A DNA stretch of 64,000 nucleotides. Source: Oscheius dolichura (lineage: Eukaryota > Nematoda > Chromadorea > Rhabditida > Rhabditidae). The notes beneath the pieces were generated by a model. The model was not told the origin of the DNA. It did no database searches and was given only the letters and a program-made list of their open reading frames with translations. The stretch spans positions 1,674,001-1,738,000 of the forward strand of contig OW051496.1 in assembly GCA_932521035.1 (NCBI GenBank), given 5' to 3'. The position numbers were made by a program, and so were the translations under genes. This document shows, in pieces, positions 32,721 through 44,400 of the stretch. Position 1 is the first letter of the stretch. Every line of letters begins with the position of its first letter.

Positions 32721-32835
32721 TCCTACCCTAATAATAGGCAGATCTCTGTCTGTCTGTCTGCGAGACATGTCGTCTGTGTAGATTGACAGGTCAAACGGAA
32801 GAGAAGCAGAAAGTTTCGACCGGCGCTGGAGGAGG
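32721..32835 (+). mobile_element. Helitron 5' end fragment
   Basis: Preceded by A, begins TCCTACCCTAATAATAGGCA and carries the CTGTCTGTCTGTCTG tract and AGAAGCAGAAAGTTTCGACC, as in the 194-bp element at 28201. The 3' half is unrelated and no hairpin/CTRR end is evident. Confidence 0.55.
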
Positions 32836-33033
32836 GGAAGCCGGCGCTGGAGGAGCGTAAGCCGAAACGTAAAACTTTCTCCAACATTTATCTCTAAAAA
32901 CAAGGATTTTAGGGTCGCGAATTCTCTATTTTTTTAAATCTCCCGAAAGAAAACGTACTGCGTTTTTCCCAATGTAGCTAACAACCAGCCAGAAAAATCA
33001 TGCAACTTTCTTCCAACGAGGCACTTGAGTCTA

Positions 33034-33083
33034 TAGGCGGATGAGGCGAGGGCGAGCAAGACGATCAGCACGCGAAACTTCAT
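33034..33083 (-). pseudogene. Signal-peptide exon of a small secreted gene (remnant)
   Basis: Minus strand: MKFRVLIVLLALASSA then YRLKCLVG. This parallels exon 1 of the gene at 15238 (MLRSAAALLCLLALVYG, HKLYCPIG). The donor position has mutated and no second exon follows, so only the first exon and promoter remain. Confidence 0.5.
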
Positions 33084-33182
33084 CGTAGACAATGGTGGAG
33101 AAGGGCGCCGAGGGTTGCTTATAAAGAAAAATTTATCGACTGAATTCCTGCAAAAAGGTGTCTGGGACACGTGTCTGTCAAC
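33084..33182 (-). promoter_or_regulatory. Promoter shared by small secreted genes: TATA box and upstream block B
   Basis: Reading the minus strand: a GACACGTGTCCCAGACACC block, ATTCAGTCGATAAATTT, then CTTTATAAGC, and finally TTCTCCACCATTGTCTACG directly before ATG. The same elements, in the same order, are found upstream of the remnant at 60503 and partly at 55375. CACGTG is an E-box palindrome; which factor binds is unknown. Confidence 0.5.
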
Positions 33183-33643
33183 GAAATGGGGAAAATACAA
33201 TACATCTGTGAGAATTTTATTTTCTATTTCAACGAAATATGATAGAGCCCAAAAAGCTTGGATCTCCTTATAGTGTCATCAAATATAAAGAAGGAAACGA
33301 AGAATTGTATTCAGCAAGGTCGGAATAGGGGAGGATCAGTTCACAGGATTGATCTTGACGTGATTTGATGCTGTGAGAAGAATAGGAAAAGAAGAAAAGG
33401 TCGTGACCAAGTTGTTACTCGCCTGCTCCTTTTATGGCGGTGTGTGTTGTGTCTGACGGGCTTCTTCATTCATCCAAATATTCTTCCCCCGTTTTGTTGT
33501 CTTCTTTCTCCTGATTTTCGTCACAGCCATAGGAATCATGCAGACCAATCGCTGATTCTCATTTGCGCACTGATATCATACTTTCTAATAAAATTTCAAG
33601 GCTATAAATGGCTATAAAGGAAGCTTCTATGCCTAATTTCAGA

Positions 33644-33968
33644 TCAGTGGTAAGCGAAACTGCTCTCTCCGGTTGCCGAGAGGTAAGGTTGCCCTTTGGC
33701 TCCAGTTGTACCCGGCCCATGAGACTGGTCTACTAAATTCTGCCTAGTTCGACTCGATCTCAACTCCTGCTCACCAAGTATGGGTGAAATATCAAGCTCG
33801 TCTCAAAAAAATACAAGTAAGCGACCGTCTCTACCATCTGCCTGGCTCCCGCCATTGTTAAAATTGAAGAAGGCGTCATTTTCTCCCATGGAATAGTCGA
33901 AAATATCTTCAATACTTTCAAATTGGCTGATTTCCCGGTCGTCAGGGAACTTGTCAATATCGTGTCGC
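33644..33968 (-). CDS. Terminal exons of an unrecognised acidic protein
   Basis: After a GATTACAG acceptor the minus-strand exon reads ARHDIDKFPDDREISQFESI then EDIFDYSMGENDAFFNF. A very short intron of about 33 nt (GTAGAG...TTTGAG) is needed to continue as DELDISPILGEQELRSSRTR and reach the stop at 33644. It is acidic and low in hydrophobics, so probably disordered. The tiny intron is the weak point. No family recognised. Confidence 0.35.
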
Positions 33969-34090
33969 GCGTCTGTAATCCTTCATTAGAATACCCAAAT
34001 TTGGGGAAGAAATAGGTATATAACGCGGAGAAAACTGCCCAGTTTCATTGTTCCCTTCTGTAGCTGGTTGTGCCCATCGCTCAGGAAAAC

Positions 34091-34289
34091 TATGAAGACT
34101 TTCTTCATCGCCACGCTCATCTGTGTCACGATGCTCTACATGGCTTGCGTGGCTTCTGCCACCACTACGACCGACACGCCTGCCCCGGTCGTGGACATTA
34201 CCCCCGGACCCGCCGCGGCCAACTCCGCCACCGCCGCTGGACTGGCCTTCGCCCTCCTCTGGGCTGTCGTCGCCGGCGCTTTCAATTAA
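34091..34289 (+). CDS. Small secreted or surface-anchored peptide
   Basis: Single open frame of 66 residues starting MKTFFIATLICVTMLYMAC (signal peptide). A Thr/Pro stretch (ATTTTDTPAPVVDITPGP) and a hydrophobic Ala/Leu C terminus ending AVVAGAFN follow. The C-terminal hydrophobic tail would suit GPI anchoring or membrane insertion. AATAAA follows 10 nt after the stop. A 3' fragment is duplicated at 24451. Codon use is more GC-rich than the neighbours. Confidence 0.6.
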
Positions 34290-34825
34290 TAACACGAATA
34301 AATGTTTTCGTGCACCCGTTTTTCTTTAATATTTTCCTTGTTTTTGCTTTTTTTCCTATGTGGTTGTATATTTCGATACCTTCGCGAAGGGGTGGCTCTA
34401 TTAGAGGGTGGGGCTTTATATTTCCATTGTGCTCTGAGAGAGGGGTTGTAATAGAGGTTTTACGGTATTTACCTTTGGTGTACATATAGGGATCGTTTAA
34501 AATGTGGAAAAAATGAAAAGAAACGATAAAAATAGCGATACACCATCAAAATGCTGACGAATGCTGATCAAATTTTGAAAAAACGTTCTTCCCGGGCACC
34601 GGCGTGCTGACTTCCGTAACTTATAAAATAGGGCATCGTGATCAGCGAAAAATTCTCTATTTTCTGAGACCTGGTCGAAAAACTCCCTGACTGTTCCTGA
34701 AGTTTAATTTCTAATCAGAAAAGAAACGATAAAGGCGAGGGGCAAGCGCCATATTTTCCTTATCTTCTCCCCGGCATTCAATACAGCGTCTTCCCAATCG
34801 ACTTTCTACAATCTAACAAGAAAAA

Positions 34826-37800
34826 ATGGCCATGATTCCGAGTGCGTTTTAATACAATGTAAAAATTTTTGCGTTATAGAGATACCATATTATACTAAAG
34901 AGGACTTTATAACTATGAACCCAATTGCCAGCGGTGGAGGGGGTTTCATTTTTTCGGGAAAATTGAAAGACTTTGGGTTAGTTTTTTGAGGAACTTTTAT
35001 AGAGGAAGTCTATTTTAGAACAATCGCTGTTAAAGAGTTTTTCGATTCAAGAGAACAACCACTGGAAAGATATAGAAAGGAGATTGAAATCCTTATTCAG
35101 GTACTTTTTTCCGGGGATGATGATTTTTCTCCGGCAACGAGACAATTTGTACTCGTTTCAAAGATCCCTCTTTTTTTATTCTAAAAACGTTTTCATTGCA
35201 GCATAGGCACCCAAATATCGTTCATTTGTATGGAATTCTGTGGGACGGATCTGACAAATCCATCCTCTTGGGTTATGTGATGGAATATGTCGAAAGGGGA
35301 AGTCTTCATAAAGGTTTGGTTTTCTTTTAAATTTAGCGTATGATGTTTAGTGATATATGATACCACAAAATCATACGATTCGTTACAAATGTATCTATGG
35401 ATCGAGCAAATTGCTCGGGGAATACAGTTTCTCCATAAATACGGAATTATTCACCGAGACATCAAGCCGGCAAAGTAAGGAGAACAATTTTATAAGCCGT
35501 TTTGAATATAGTATTCTGGTGGCCGGTGATCACCTAAAATTGGCCGACTTTGGAGTAGCCAAGAATGTTGACGGTATCACAACGGCAGGGTAGGTCGCCT
35601 TTCTTCTCAATATTTGTCTTTGACCACCCCGAATACTTACGACTTCTATGCAGAGCCGGCACTATTCGTTACATGGCACCTGAAGTCCTTAATACCGGGA
35701 AATGCAGCCACGCGTCGGATGTTTATTCGCTGGCAATAACCATCTGGGAAATATTCCATAGAAAGTATGATTATCGCTGTTTTTTTAAACCCAGTCCCCT
35801 CAGAGTACCGTACTTCGAATTAGGAAAACCTACCCTGTTCACTCTTTCAAACGAAATTATCGGCGGAGTCCGCCCCTCTATAGAACCGAATAAAATGGAC
35901 AAAGAGGTGGAAGCTCTAGTACAAAAGTAGCAGAACCTATATCCCTCCAGGTTATTTATTACTTCTCGTTTAGATGTTGGCAAGCAACCCCATCCGATAG
36001 GCTGCCAGTAAAAGACATTATTGATATTTTTGAAATGCAGGCAGAAGCTCTCTCAGGGCAAATGGGATCGAACACAGTGAGTTAATATATCTTCTTTAAT
36101 TAATAAGTAAATCAGCGTGCGGATAAAAATGTCAGTGAGCTACAAGAAAGCACAGAGGAAGTCACGTTAACTGGTTAGTTTGATGATGTATTAGGATTAA
36201 TTTGAGGTGTCCAATTTTTTGACTAATTCTTGACCAACTAATTCGCAATTATGCCCCGTAGCTTCGCTTCGCGACAGGGCTATTTCGTTTTAGCAAATCA
36301 TTTCTGGTACGTCGCGAACTCACGAACAAAGTCACGAAAAGTTGGAGGCAAAATTGTCGGTTAAGGGCTGGAAATAGGCTCACTCGACTCAGTTTTTGAC
36401 GCTGATTACGAACAAGTCAAAAAATTAGAGGTTCCATGTGGTTTTACGCGAGTTATGACGCTTTCAACACGGGGGAGTGGCGAAGAGGCGCGCGCCATAT
36501 TGCAAAATGGCTTTCGATATCTGAAAGAGGGTAAATGGTCTATTTTCGAAGTAGAGAGCAAGTGATTGCCATCAGAATGGCCTAAATAACAATAACAGCT
36601 TGGTTGGACTCATGTCGATGATCGGTTCCAAACTTTTGCGGATTCGCGGTTCTTTCAGCCAATCTTATTCCAAATAGATATTTTTACAACAAAAAAATGA
36701 AAGAGAAAACTAGTACAAAGAAGAAAAATAAATAAATCTGTCAATGAATCAATTTTTGTCAAAATGCATTTGGAGGGGACGCTAACTTTGGCGCAAATAC
36801 ATTTTTGACCTGATTTTTTGTTTCCGGAGGCTCCCTTTAACTGGTTAGTTTGATGCTGTATTATTTTTTGAGGTGTCCACTTTTTTGACTAATTCTTGAC
36901 CAACTAACTCCCAATTCGCAGTTCTTTCAGTTAATCGAAACGAAGTAGCAAACGTTTTTAATACTTTGGAGGAAAAAGTAGGAAGTGTTTCAAGAGAAAA
37001 AGAACGGAAAACGGTGAGTTTTGCTGTTGGCTGAACAACCCAGATTGAGATATTGATCGCGGGAGGAGCGAGAGATGGGGAAACATTTGATGTTATGGCA
37101 GTATTGAGCGCTGACAGATCAGAATGGATAGAATTAAAATTGAAACTACCTTATGAGGCTAATGGTAGTGGAGCAATCTATCTCAACGGAGAAATCTATC
37201 AATTCGGTGGTTGGGATAATCCTAAAGCGTTGTATAAATTGGACAAAAATATGAAATGGATACGACTGGCTGATATGAATGAGGGACGCGCAAATATTAT
37301 GAATAGTTGTTTGGAATGGAATGGATACATTTGGGTATTTGGAGGATGGAATGAAAAGAATGAATGTCTAAAAACTGTAGAGCGATATGATCCGAAGGAG
37401 GATAAATGGACACAGATGCCGTAAGTAAAGTTTGCCTCTTCTTTTCCTTCCCGAAAAAGTTCTATCCTTTAGTACCAGTACGTTCTTTTTGGTAACACTT
37501 TCCCTGCCTTCAATAAAATGTTGAAGATTGCCAGAGTATTTTAGAGAAATGGCAACTGTTAGATCTTGGGCTGCTACAGCATTTTGGAATGATAAAATAA
37601 TTATTTCTGGAGGATGGATTGCTGAGAAGGACATTACAGACACAATGGAATATTTTGATCCGGAAGATGGTTGTTGGGTTGAATTTCCCAATATGCCGAC
37701 AATTACTGGCGGCCATTCTCTCGTCTCTTATAGAAATAAGCTCATTTTAATCGGAGGAACCGGTAAAGAAACATATAACACCGTCTGGGAGCTGGATCCT

Positions 37801-38301
37801 CAACAACCAAATGCTGAATGGAAACCGTTGCCATCAATGAAATATCCTTCCTATCACTTCGCTGGAATAGTCCTTGACAATGAAATCAATGCAATTGGTG
37901 GATGGCAAGGAGTAAATTCCGGAAGAAAAAACTTGAGTCGAGTTGAAATATTCGATGGAGAACGTTGGCGAGATGGACCATCTCTTCCTTATACATGGCG
38001 TAGTATGTCCTCTGTGGTTGTTCCCCAACGCTTCGCCGATCGTCTTTGTCATTTCACAAAAGATAATTCGAATAAATGCATTGTATCCTACTTTTTTCTC
38101 ATATCTTCTTCGGCAGCCCCAAGAAAATTAACGCGTCATTCCGGTAAAATTAGACGCTCCCGAGAACGCGTTTCGCGCCCTCCGCCAGTAGGAAAGCAAC
38201 AAACAACAGGGCGGAGGGCGAAATTGCTCAACTGGATGAATATTATGTTTCGACGGGGGGATAAAGTACAGAAGGGAGTTGGGATCACTACTTCCAGGTA
38301 A
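34826..38301 (+). CDS. Protein kinase-kelch fusion (kelch cluster member K3)
   Basis: Start at 34826 (MAMIP, then intron, then IPYYTKEDF). Kinase motifs in order: glycine loop SGGGGFIFSGKL, IAVKEF lysine, helix-C ERYRKEIEIL, HRHPNIVHLYGILW, YVMEYVERGSLHK, HRDIKPAN|ILV (the Asn codon is split by an intron), LADFGVAKN, AGTIRYMAPEVL, SDVYSLAITIWEI, CWQATPSDRL. All residues needed for catalysis are present, and the style is tyrosine-kinase-like. A linker (NEVANVFNTLEEKVGSVSRE) leads to kelch exon A (37051-37423) and exon B (from about 37544) giving six blades. The usual stop after ADRLC.YK is lost, so the frame runs on about 80 codons to 38301 through an AATAAA. An insertion flanked by 75-bp direct repeats lies in the linker intron. 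Probably a cytoplasmic Ser/Thr kinase whose propeller chooses partners; this is inference. Confidence 0.8.
36236..36838. mobile_element. Insertion in K3 linker intron, flanked by ~75-bp duplication
   Basis: The intron segment GGTTAGTTTGATG...CTTGACCAACTAA occurs before (36177-36243) and after (36839-36905) this block. The homologous intron of K6 (51408-51480) has it once and lacks the block. The right end reads TTTCCGGAGGCTCCCTTTAA, the terminus seen near 901, 30855 and 40722. Confidence 0.6.
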
Positions 38302-38309
38302 TATAATCA

Positions 38310-38905
38310 GAAATACTCATCAACCAGCGAAGATTGTAGTTTCAGAAGTTTTATACGATTTTTTCTCGGGGTCTTCACTTTCCGTGGAAAAAACATATTT
38401 TTTATGTTATGAGCGGCGGATTTATAGAATTTTTCCAACGAAGCAGTAATAAACTAAAATTTTTGCAGAAACGGAATTTTATGTGTTTTGTTAGTCTAAT
38501 TTAATCAAAAAATTGCTTGGACTTGACTCCCAGTCTTTCCCCGTCATTTGCTACGAATTTTGAGCCAAAGCCCCCTATTTTCGGCCTCCCTGTGTTCTTA
38601 TCTTTCCCCCAGAGTCCGTTTCCCGCCATGAGAGCAGCAGCCGCCGTGATAAGACCACATCAAAATAGTTTTTGCCCCCCTGTGTTCAAGGGTCTCTTTC
38701 TCAGCTCACCGACGAGCAACAACCTCAAGGATTTGTTGTTTTCGAAAGGAGACACGGCGCCACGTGAGGGGAAGGCGTCAACAAGGGGGAGAGTCCTCAC
38801 CCTGCCTATATTAGCAGGCGGCTTTATCCGCCGGCTTCACCCAACCACTAATTCGACTTTTCTATTCTTTTTGTCTAGAAAGTTGCTAATATTACTAAAA
38901 GTGAA
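38310..38905. other. Intergenic
   Basis: A plus-strand open frame (38517-38948) has no protein-like domain. Nothing else recognised. Confidence 0.3.
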
Positions 38906-38913
38906 TAAAATGG

Positions 38914-40733
38914 CTGATAGAAACGAGGTTAGTTTTTCAATTTCCTAATTTTTTTGAAAGTTATGACACCAACTCAGTAACTAGGAAAAATTCCAGCCAA
39001 ACCTTTATGTTTGCCACAAAACACTACAAGTCTTTAATGTTTTAAACTTTGTCGGCGTTTTCTTTATCCAAAATTCAATTAGGTCCCTGAATGGGCCAAC
39101 GTTCTCCCTCACCGCACTCAAAAACTCACCAAATGCGCCCTGCGCTCGAATAATTCGACGTTGCTTATTTTTTTAATGTCTATCTTGTTCAGAATTTTAT
39201 GGCGGACAAGCTGATATAGGTTATATTCCATTTGAACAAGAAATTGCTGAAATATAACCCAATAGAGTTTTTGAGGTGAACATAGTGTTTCTATCGATAA
39301 CTCAGCAATTTCCCAATCTTATGGAATATAACCTATATCAGCTTGTCCGCCATAAAATTCTGAACAAGATAGACATAACACAAATAAGCAAGGTTGAATT
39401 ATTCGAGCGCAGGACGCATTGGGTGAGTTTTTGAGTGCGGTGAGGGAGAACGTTGGCCCCCTGAATGTTCTTTTTATTTCAATCCAGGAAGGCCTAAACG
39501 CTCCAAATCCCATCTACTGAAATATCCCCAAATCAATCATTTGTAGTCCTAAAAAGAATTAGAGCTTAGCCAAGTAGCGTAGGAATTGAATTGCGGCCCT
39601 TTTACCCTGTCTAGAGAGCAGAAACAAGTCTACCCGTCCTATTTTTTGGGCAATTTGTTTCTTCTTGATGTTATGACAAGGGCGTAGCTTACTGGGCTTC
39701 TTTATTTGACATGCTACCGTTATTCTCCAATTCCAACAGAGCAAGATTATTATGTGGTCGGCGGGAAAGCTTTATGTTTTGGGTAAAGTATTAAAAATGA
39801 GAAAATTATAGAACTCACTTTGTTCATAGCTTACAAGTTGTTAGTGATTCAATTCAAAAGAAAAACCAAAATTTAGGACAGGAATCAGGTTTATATGCAG
39901 CTGTTTATTTATAGAGACCTATTTCTATACGAAAATCCGACTAGGAAGCATTTGCTCACCAAAATCCCATCCCTTTATCCCGGATCCGAAACTCTTACAA
40001 GAAATAGCCACTTTTCAGAAGAACATTCTTGAGAAGGGAGTCGACAAGGTGAAAGACGTAGCCGCCAGTGTCAAGGATACCGTCAAGGAGGGCTATGATC
40101 AGTGCGTTTTATGGTTTTCTTCGATTGCTGCAAGAAAGTATTAAGAACTCTGAATCTGATGGTAAAGGCGGCTGCCAGTGCAAGGCCGACTTCAGGGATG
40201 CCCTGGATCCCGTGGCCTTGTCTACCTTTATGGAGCAGGCGGACAAGGACAGGATGGCGGCACGCGCCATAGAACGCGGTGTAGATAATCTGAAGGTTTC
40301 CTTTTCTTTCATAGCTCTATTGAAGAATTGTTTAGGGTTATGTCTGTGTGAAGGAAAACTGTGTAGACAACTCAGTGTATGACGCTTTTCACTTTGTGAT
40401 TGATTCCAGAACGCCAGGCAGTTGGGCACACGTGCGTTCTTTCCGTTTCTAATATTTAGGTCTTATCAGAAATACTGTTCATTCATATTAAGGTATAAAA
40501 GACCGTTCATGCTGCTGCTAATTGGCTGCCCAGGAAGTCTCGTGTTATGATGGTTCAATACGGCGGCACGCGCGCCCAGGACGTTAAAGAGGATAAATTT
40601 GCTGATACTGGATATGGCTGGTCCGATGCGACATACAGATGGGCCGCCGATAAAGCCATTGGAGCATATATGGATGGCGATACTACCACATGGGATGCTA
40701 TAGACTTCATGGTTAAAGGGAGCCTCCGGAAAC
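38914..40733 (+). CDS. LEA-like (late embryogenesis abundant) hydrophilic protein
   Basis: A short first exon reads MADRNE with a GTTAGT donor at 38932. The exon at 40019, after a TTTTCAG acceptor, reads KNILEKGVDKVKDVAASVKD then TVKEGYDQ. Further exons give ALDPVALSTFMEQADKDRMA, ARAIERGVDNLK and, near 40508, AANWLPRKSRVMMVQYGG then YGWSDATYRWAADKAIGAYM. The Lys/Asp/Ala/Val periodicity (VKDVAASVKDTVKEGYD) is typical of group-3 LEA proteins, which are disordered when wet, become helical on drying and protect proteins and membranes. Junctions between the middle exons are uncertain. The 2 kb between first and second exon contains a MITE and duplicated DNA. The 3' end runs into a TTAA-type repeat (MVKG, then the element end), so the terminal exon may be lost. 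Confidence 0.45.
39094..39458. mobile_element. Mutator-like MITE with long TIRs and 9-bp TSD, second complete copy
   Basis: 365 bp; ends GGCCAACGTTCTCCCTCACC and its complement. Exact 9-bp direct repeat CCCTGAATG at 39085-39093 and 39459-39467. Same family as 26459-26826 with a different target, which confirms the TSD length. Confidence 0.8.
39385..39789 (+). repeat. Segmental duplication, copy 1
   Basis: Near-identical to 54405-54827, including the right half of the MITE and its right-hand TSD. The copy ends where a Helitron is inserted in the other copy (GTAAAGTA here followed by TTAAAAATG). Confidence 0.75.
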
Positions 40734-40865
40734 AAAATTGCGCGCTACAGTGCGCCCAGATGTTACGGGCGACTCCGAGGACGAATGCCCGCGGGCATTC
40801 GTCACAAAAGATCCTATATATTAAAGCGCTACCGTGTCTGTCTGTCTGTGCGTTGACATGTCGAA

Positions 40866-40925
40866 ATTTCAGTGGCTAAGAGGGCGGTCGCGCGGTCGGA
40901 GAGGTCGCGGGTTCGGTCCCCGCCA
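40866..40925 (+). other. tRNA-like Pol III boxes in the Helitron 5' end
   Basis: A-box-like AGTGGCTAAGAGGG and B-box GCGGGTTCGGTCCCCGC with a perfect five-pair T-arm, followed by T runs. The acceptor stem does not pair, so it is not a tRNA. The same block, in the same place relative to the TC end, is found in the Helitron at 56415-57004. Confidence 0.5.
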
Positions 40926-41429
40926 CAGTCAAACTTTTTTGCTTTTTTTTAGCTTAGTTTTGAGGTCCTCGACACTGCCCAAGTATTCCTGAAGTATTTT
41001 TCGTTGCGGAACCCGTTCGCGGTGGGACGCCAACCCGCAGAGCAACGGTTCGGTTCCTCCTTCGGCCAATTTCTTTTGTTTTGTCTGTTTAGCATTTTTG
41101 CTTTGTTATAAAATGTTTTCCTGTTTTCCTGTCCTGTTTATGGCGAGACCCCAGTCCAGTGGTCGAAGGTTCAGTTCTTCCTTTGACCAATATATTTTAC
41201 TGTTGAACATTTTTGTTTTGTCCCAAGATGTTGTCGCTACGAGACCCATTCATGGCGGGACCCGCGCGCGTGTTGCGAAATAATTGCGAAATCGTCAGGG
41301 TCAAAGCCTATATAAGGCATGGCTGCTCTCATTTTCCCATCCTGTATTTTTATGTCTTCTTTATTTCTATTCTTTCTATATTTTTATTTAATTCCATTGG
41401 TTTTGTAACTGCTTTCTTTCAGAATTAAA

Positions 41430-44400
41430 ATGTCATTCCCTATTGACGACTATGATGATATGGATGATATCCCGTTAGATAGATTGAGAAGAGGAGTAAG
41501 AAGACACCGCTTTGCTGGAGTAGCTAGGGAGTCTTCACCAGCTACTGTCAGTACTCCGATCGCCACGAGTACCTCTATCGCAGTGTCCACCGTTACTCCA
41601 ACAGATCAAGCGGAGTACATCAGGAATCTGATGTCTACTCCGAGAAATAGAACGTAATTAGATTTGGAAAACGTAAAATTTGTTGATTTTAGTGCGAGTC
41701 AAGAAGAACTTGCTAGCCAAAGAGCAAGTAACGCAGAGCGCATGAGAAGAGTCCGAGAATCTGAGGCAGCAGAGGAAACGAGAAGAAGAAGAGCACGTGA
41801 TGCTGAGGCGAGGAGAGATACGAGAGCCGGAGAGGCCGAAGAAGAGACCGCAGAAAGAAGAAGAACTGATGCAGAGAGAAGAAGGGCTGCGAGGTCCATT
41901 GAGACTGGCGAAATGACAGTTGAAAGAAGAGCAGCTGACTCTTCCGTACACCGTCAGCAAAGACAAAGGTAAGCGGTTTTATACGGGGCTGAACTGTATC
42001 TGTTATTTAGTCAAACTGCTCAACAAAGAGCTGCAATAAATGCCAGCCGACGAAATCAGCAGAGAACTGAAACTAGGCCTGCCGGCCTCCTCGGGCAACC
42101 ACCTCCTGCTTCGCACTACCTGGGACCGTTGAACCTGAATTGTTCACATTGTGGTGCCAAATTCTTTGCCGGAGAATTTCCTCGCCAGCCCGACGGCACC
42201 TACAATGTCTGCTGCCGACAAGGAACTGTCATTCTGGACCTCTTCCAGTTCTATCTGCAGTTGCTCTCGGACCTCTTCACCGGCTATCATCCACGCTCCA
42301 GAAACTTCCTGGAAAACAGCCGACTGTTCAACACAGCTCTGGCCGTTGCTTCGATGAACGTAAAGCTGAAGGCTCCACCTGGCCGAGGTCCTTTCGTCTT
42401 CAAGGCTCATGGAGCCATCTGCTATGAGACTGGGCCTGCTGCCCCTCAGAGCAATGGAACACCGACTTATGGCCAGTTGTTCTTCATCGACGAGACAGCA
42501 GCAGCAGATGCCCGTATAGCCCATCCGGCTAATACCAAATGTGATCCTCAGCTTCTTCGAGAACTGAGCGCCTTCATGCGCAACAATCACGAGTACGCAA
42601 GAGAGTACAAGACCCTCCAGGAAAGATACGAGGAGGAAGAAGAACTGGCCCGCCGTCAAAACCGGCCGATGAACCAGGTCAGACTGATCTACAAGAGCGA
42701 CACTCCTGATCCGAGGAGGTAAGCCATTTTCTATAGAATTCATTCCTTTTGATTTTTCAGGTATAACAGGCCACGAGTCGCCGAGGTAGCCTTGGTATAT
42801 GTCGGGCCTGATGGAGAGATTCCCTCGCCGAGGGACTACACCGTCCAAGTCAGAAGTGGCGGTCTCCACAAGATCCCTCTGTTCCATAGGGCTTTGAATC
42901 CCTGTACGTATCCGTTGTACTTCATCAACGGAGACTATGGATGGCATCCAGAACGCAAAAGAGCCTCAAGAAATGCCCGTGTGGAGCCCCAGTTGACACA
43001 AAAGGATTGGTATTGCTACTATCTCTGTGTCCGAGATACCTTCAACCCAATTCACTGGGGAAGACGACTCTTTCAACAGTTCGTCGTCGGTAGCTGGGCC
43101 AATGTGGAACAATGCAGGTAGGTAATATTTCTGGGGTACTGTAATGATTTCGCAATACATTTCGCAACAAATTTCGCAATCTATTTCGCAATAATTTCAC
43201 CCTTTTTACAGGCTGGACTTCATCCGACATAATCAGTCCAAGCTCCGTTCCGAGTATTACTCCGACTTGAGAGACTTCGTTGCCGACGGAGGTGAAGGAT
43301 TAGCAGGAACTCGAATTCTCCTGCCTGCCACCTTCACATCCTCTCCTCGGTACATGATAGCCAGTTACCAAGATGCCATGGCTATCACCAGCAAGTTCGG
43401 CAAGCCGGATCTCTTCCTGACATTCACATGTAATCCGAAGTGGAAGGAGATCCAGGAAAACCTTTTCCCGGGCCAAATAGCAGCAGATCGACCCGATTTA
43501 GTGGCTCGAGTTTTCCGAATGAAGGTTACCGAACTGAAGAAGGACCTCTTGGAAAGGCACATATTTGGCAGAGTCACAGCCTTTATATTCACGGTAGAAT
43601 GGCAGAAAAGAGGACTGCCCCATGTCCACTGGCTGATCACCTTGGCGGAAGACGACAAGCCAAGAACCCCCGACGATGTGGATCGCCTCATCTCGGCGGA
43701 AATCCCAGACGCTGGAGCTCTCTTCGACAAAGTCGCGGCTCATATGATCCACAGAGACTGTGGTGTCGGATCCCCGTGCTGGAGGAATGACTCCTGCTCC
43801 AAAAAGTTCCCAAAGTCCTTCCAAGAGGTGACGGACATGGACAGAGACGGCTTCCCCGCCTACAAGAGAAGAAACGACGGCACTCAAGTCCGTATTGGAG
43901 AAGTCGGAAGCGACAGAGTTCGCTATTACAACAACCAGTGGGTTGTTCCATTCAACGCCTTCCTCCTGTTGAAATATGATGGCCACATCAACGTGGAGCT
44001 TTGCACTCTCCTGCATGCCGTCAAGTACTTATTTAAGGTGAGGTTTTCTTTTCAATTGTCACTTATTTTCAATTTCAGTACGTCTATAAGGGCTCTGACC
44101 AGGCAGCCCTAAAGTTGAAACTCGAAAGGAGAGATGCAAATGGAGGAGTCGTGGATGAGGTGGAAGAGCATCTGGATGCCCGGTATGTCTGCAGTCCAGA
44201 AGGATTTCATCGACTCTTTGCCTTTCCCATCCACGAAAAGTCCAATGCCGTCATTGCTCTGGCAGTACATGAGAAGGACAAGCACGTGATTGTCTTCGAG
44301 CCAGGAAGAGAGCAAGAGAGAGTCGAGAACAACCGTAAGACGACACTCCTGGCCTATTTCGACTTCAACCTCCTGGCTAGAAATCTCGAAGCCCTCGGAA

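Noticed and set aside
33954-34295. Glycine/serine-rich minus-strand frame
   Set aside because: Shadow of the small secreted peptide gene on the plus strand, which has a signal peptide and polyadenylation signal.
40068-40429. Minus-strand frame opposite the LEA-like exons
   Set aside because: The plus strand shows the repeat-rich amphipathic sequence and splice sites; the minus frame shows neither.
41658-41966. Serine/leucine-rich minus-strand frames
   Set aside because: Antisense of the Arg/Glu/Ala coiled-coil exon of RepHel.
42144-42947. 267-codon minus-strand open frame
   Set aside because: It is the antisense shadow of the GC-rich Helitron coding exons, which carry the clear Rep motifs on the plus strand.
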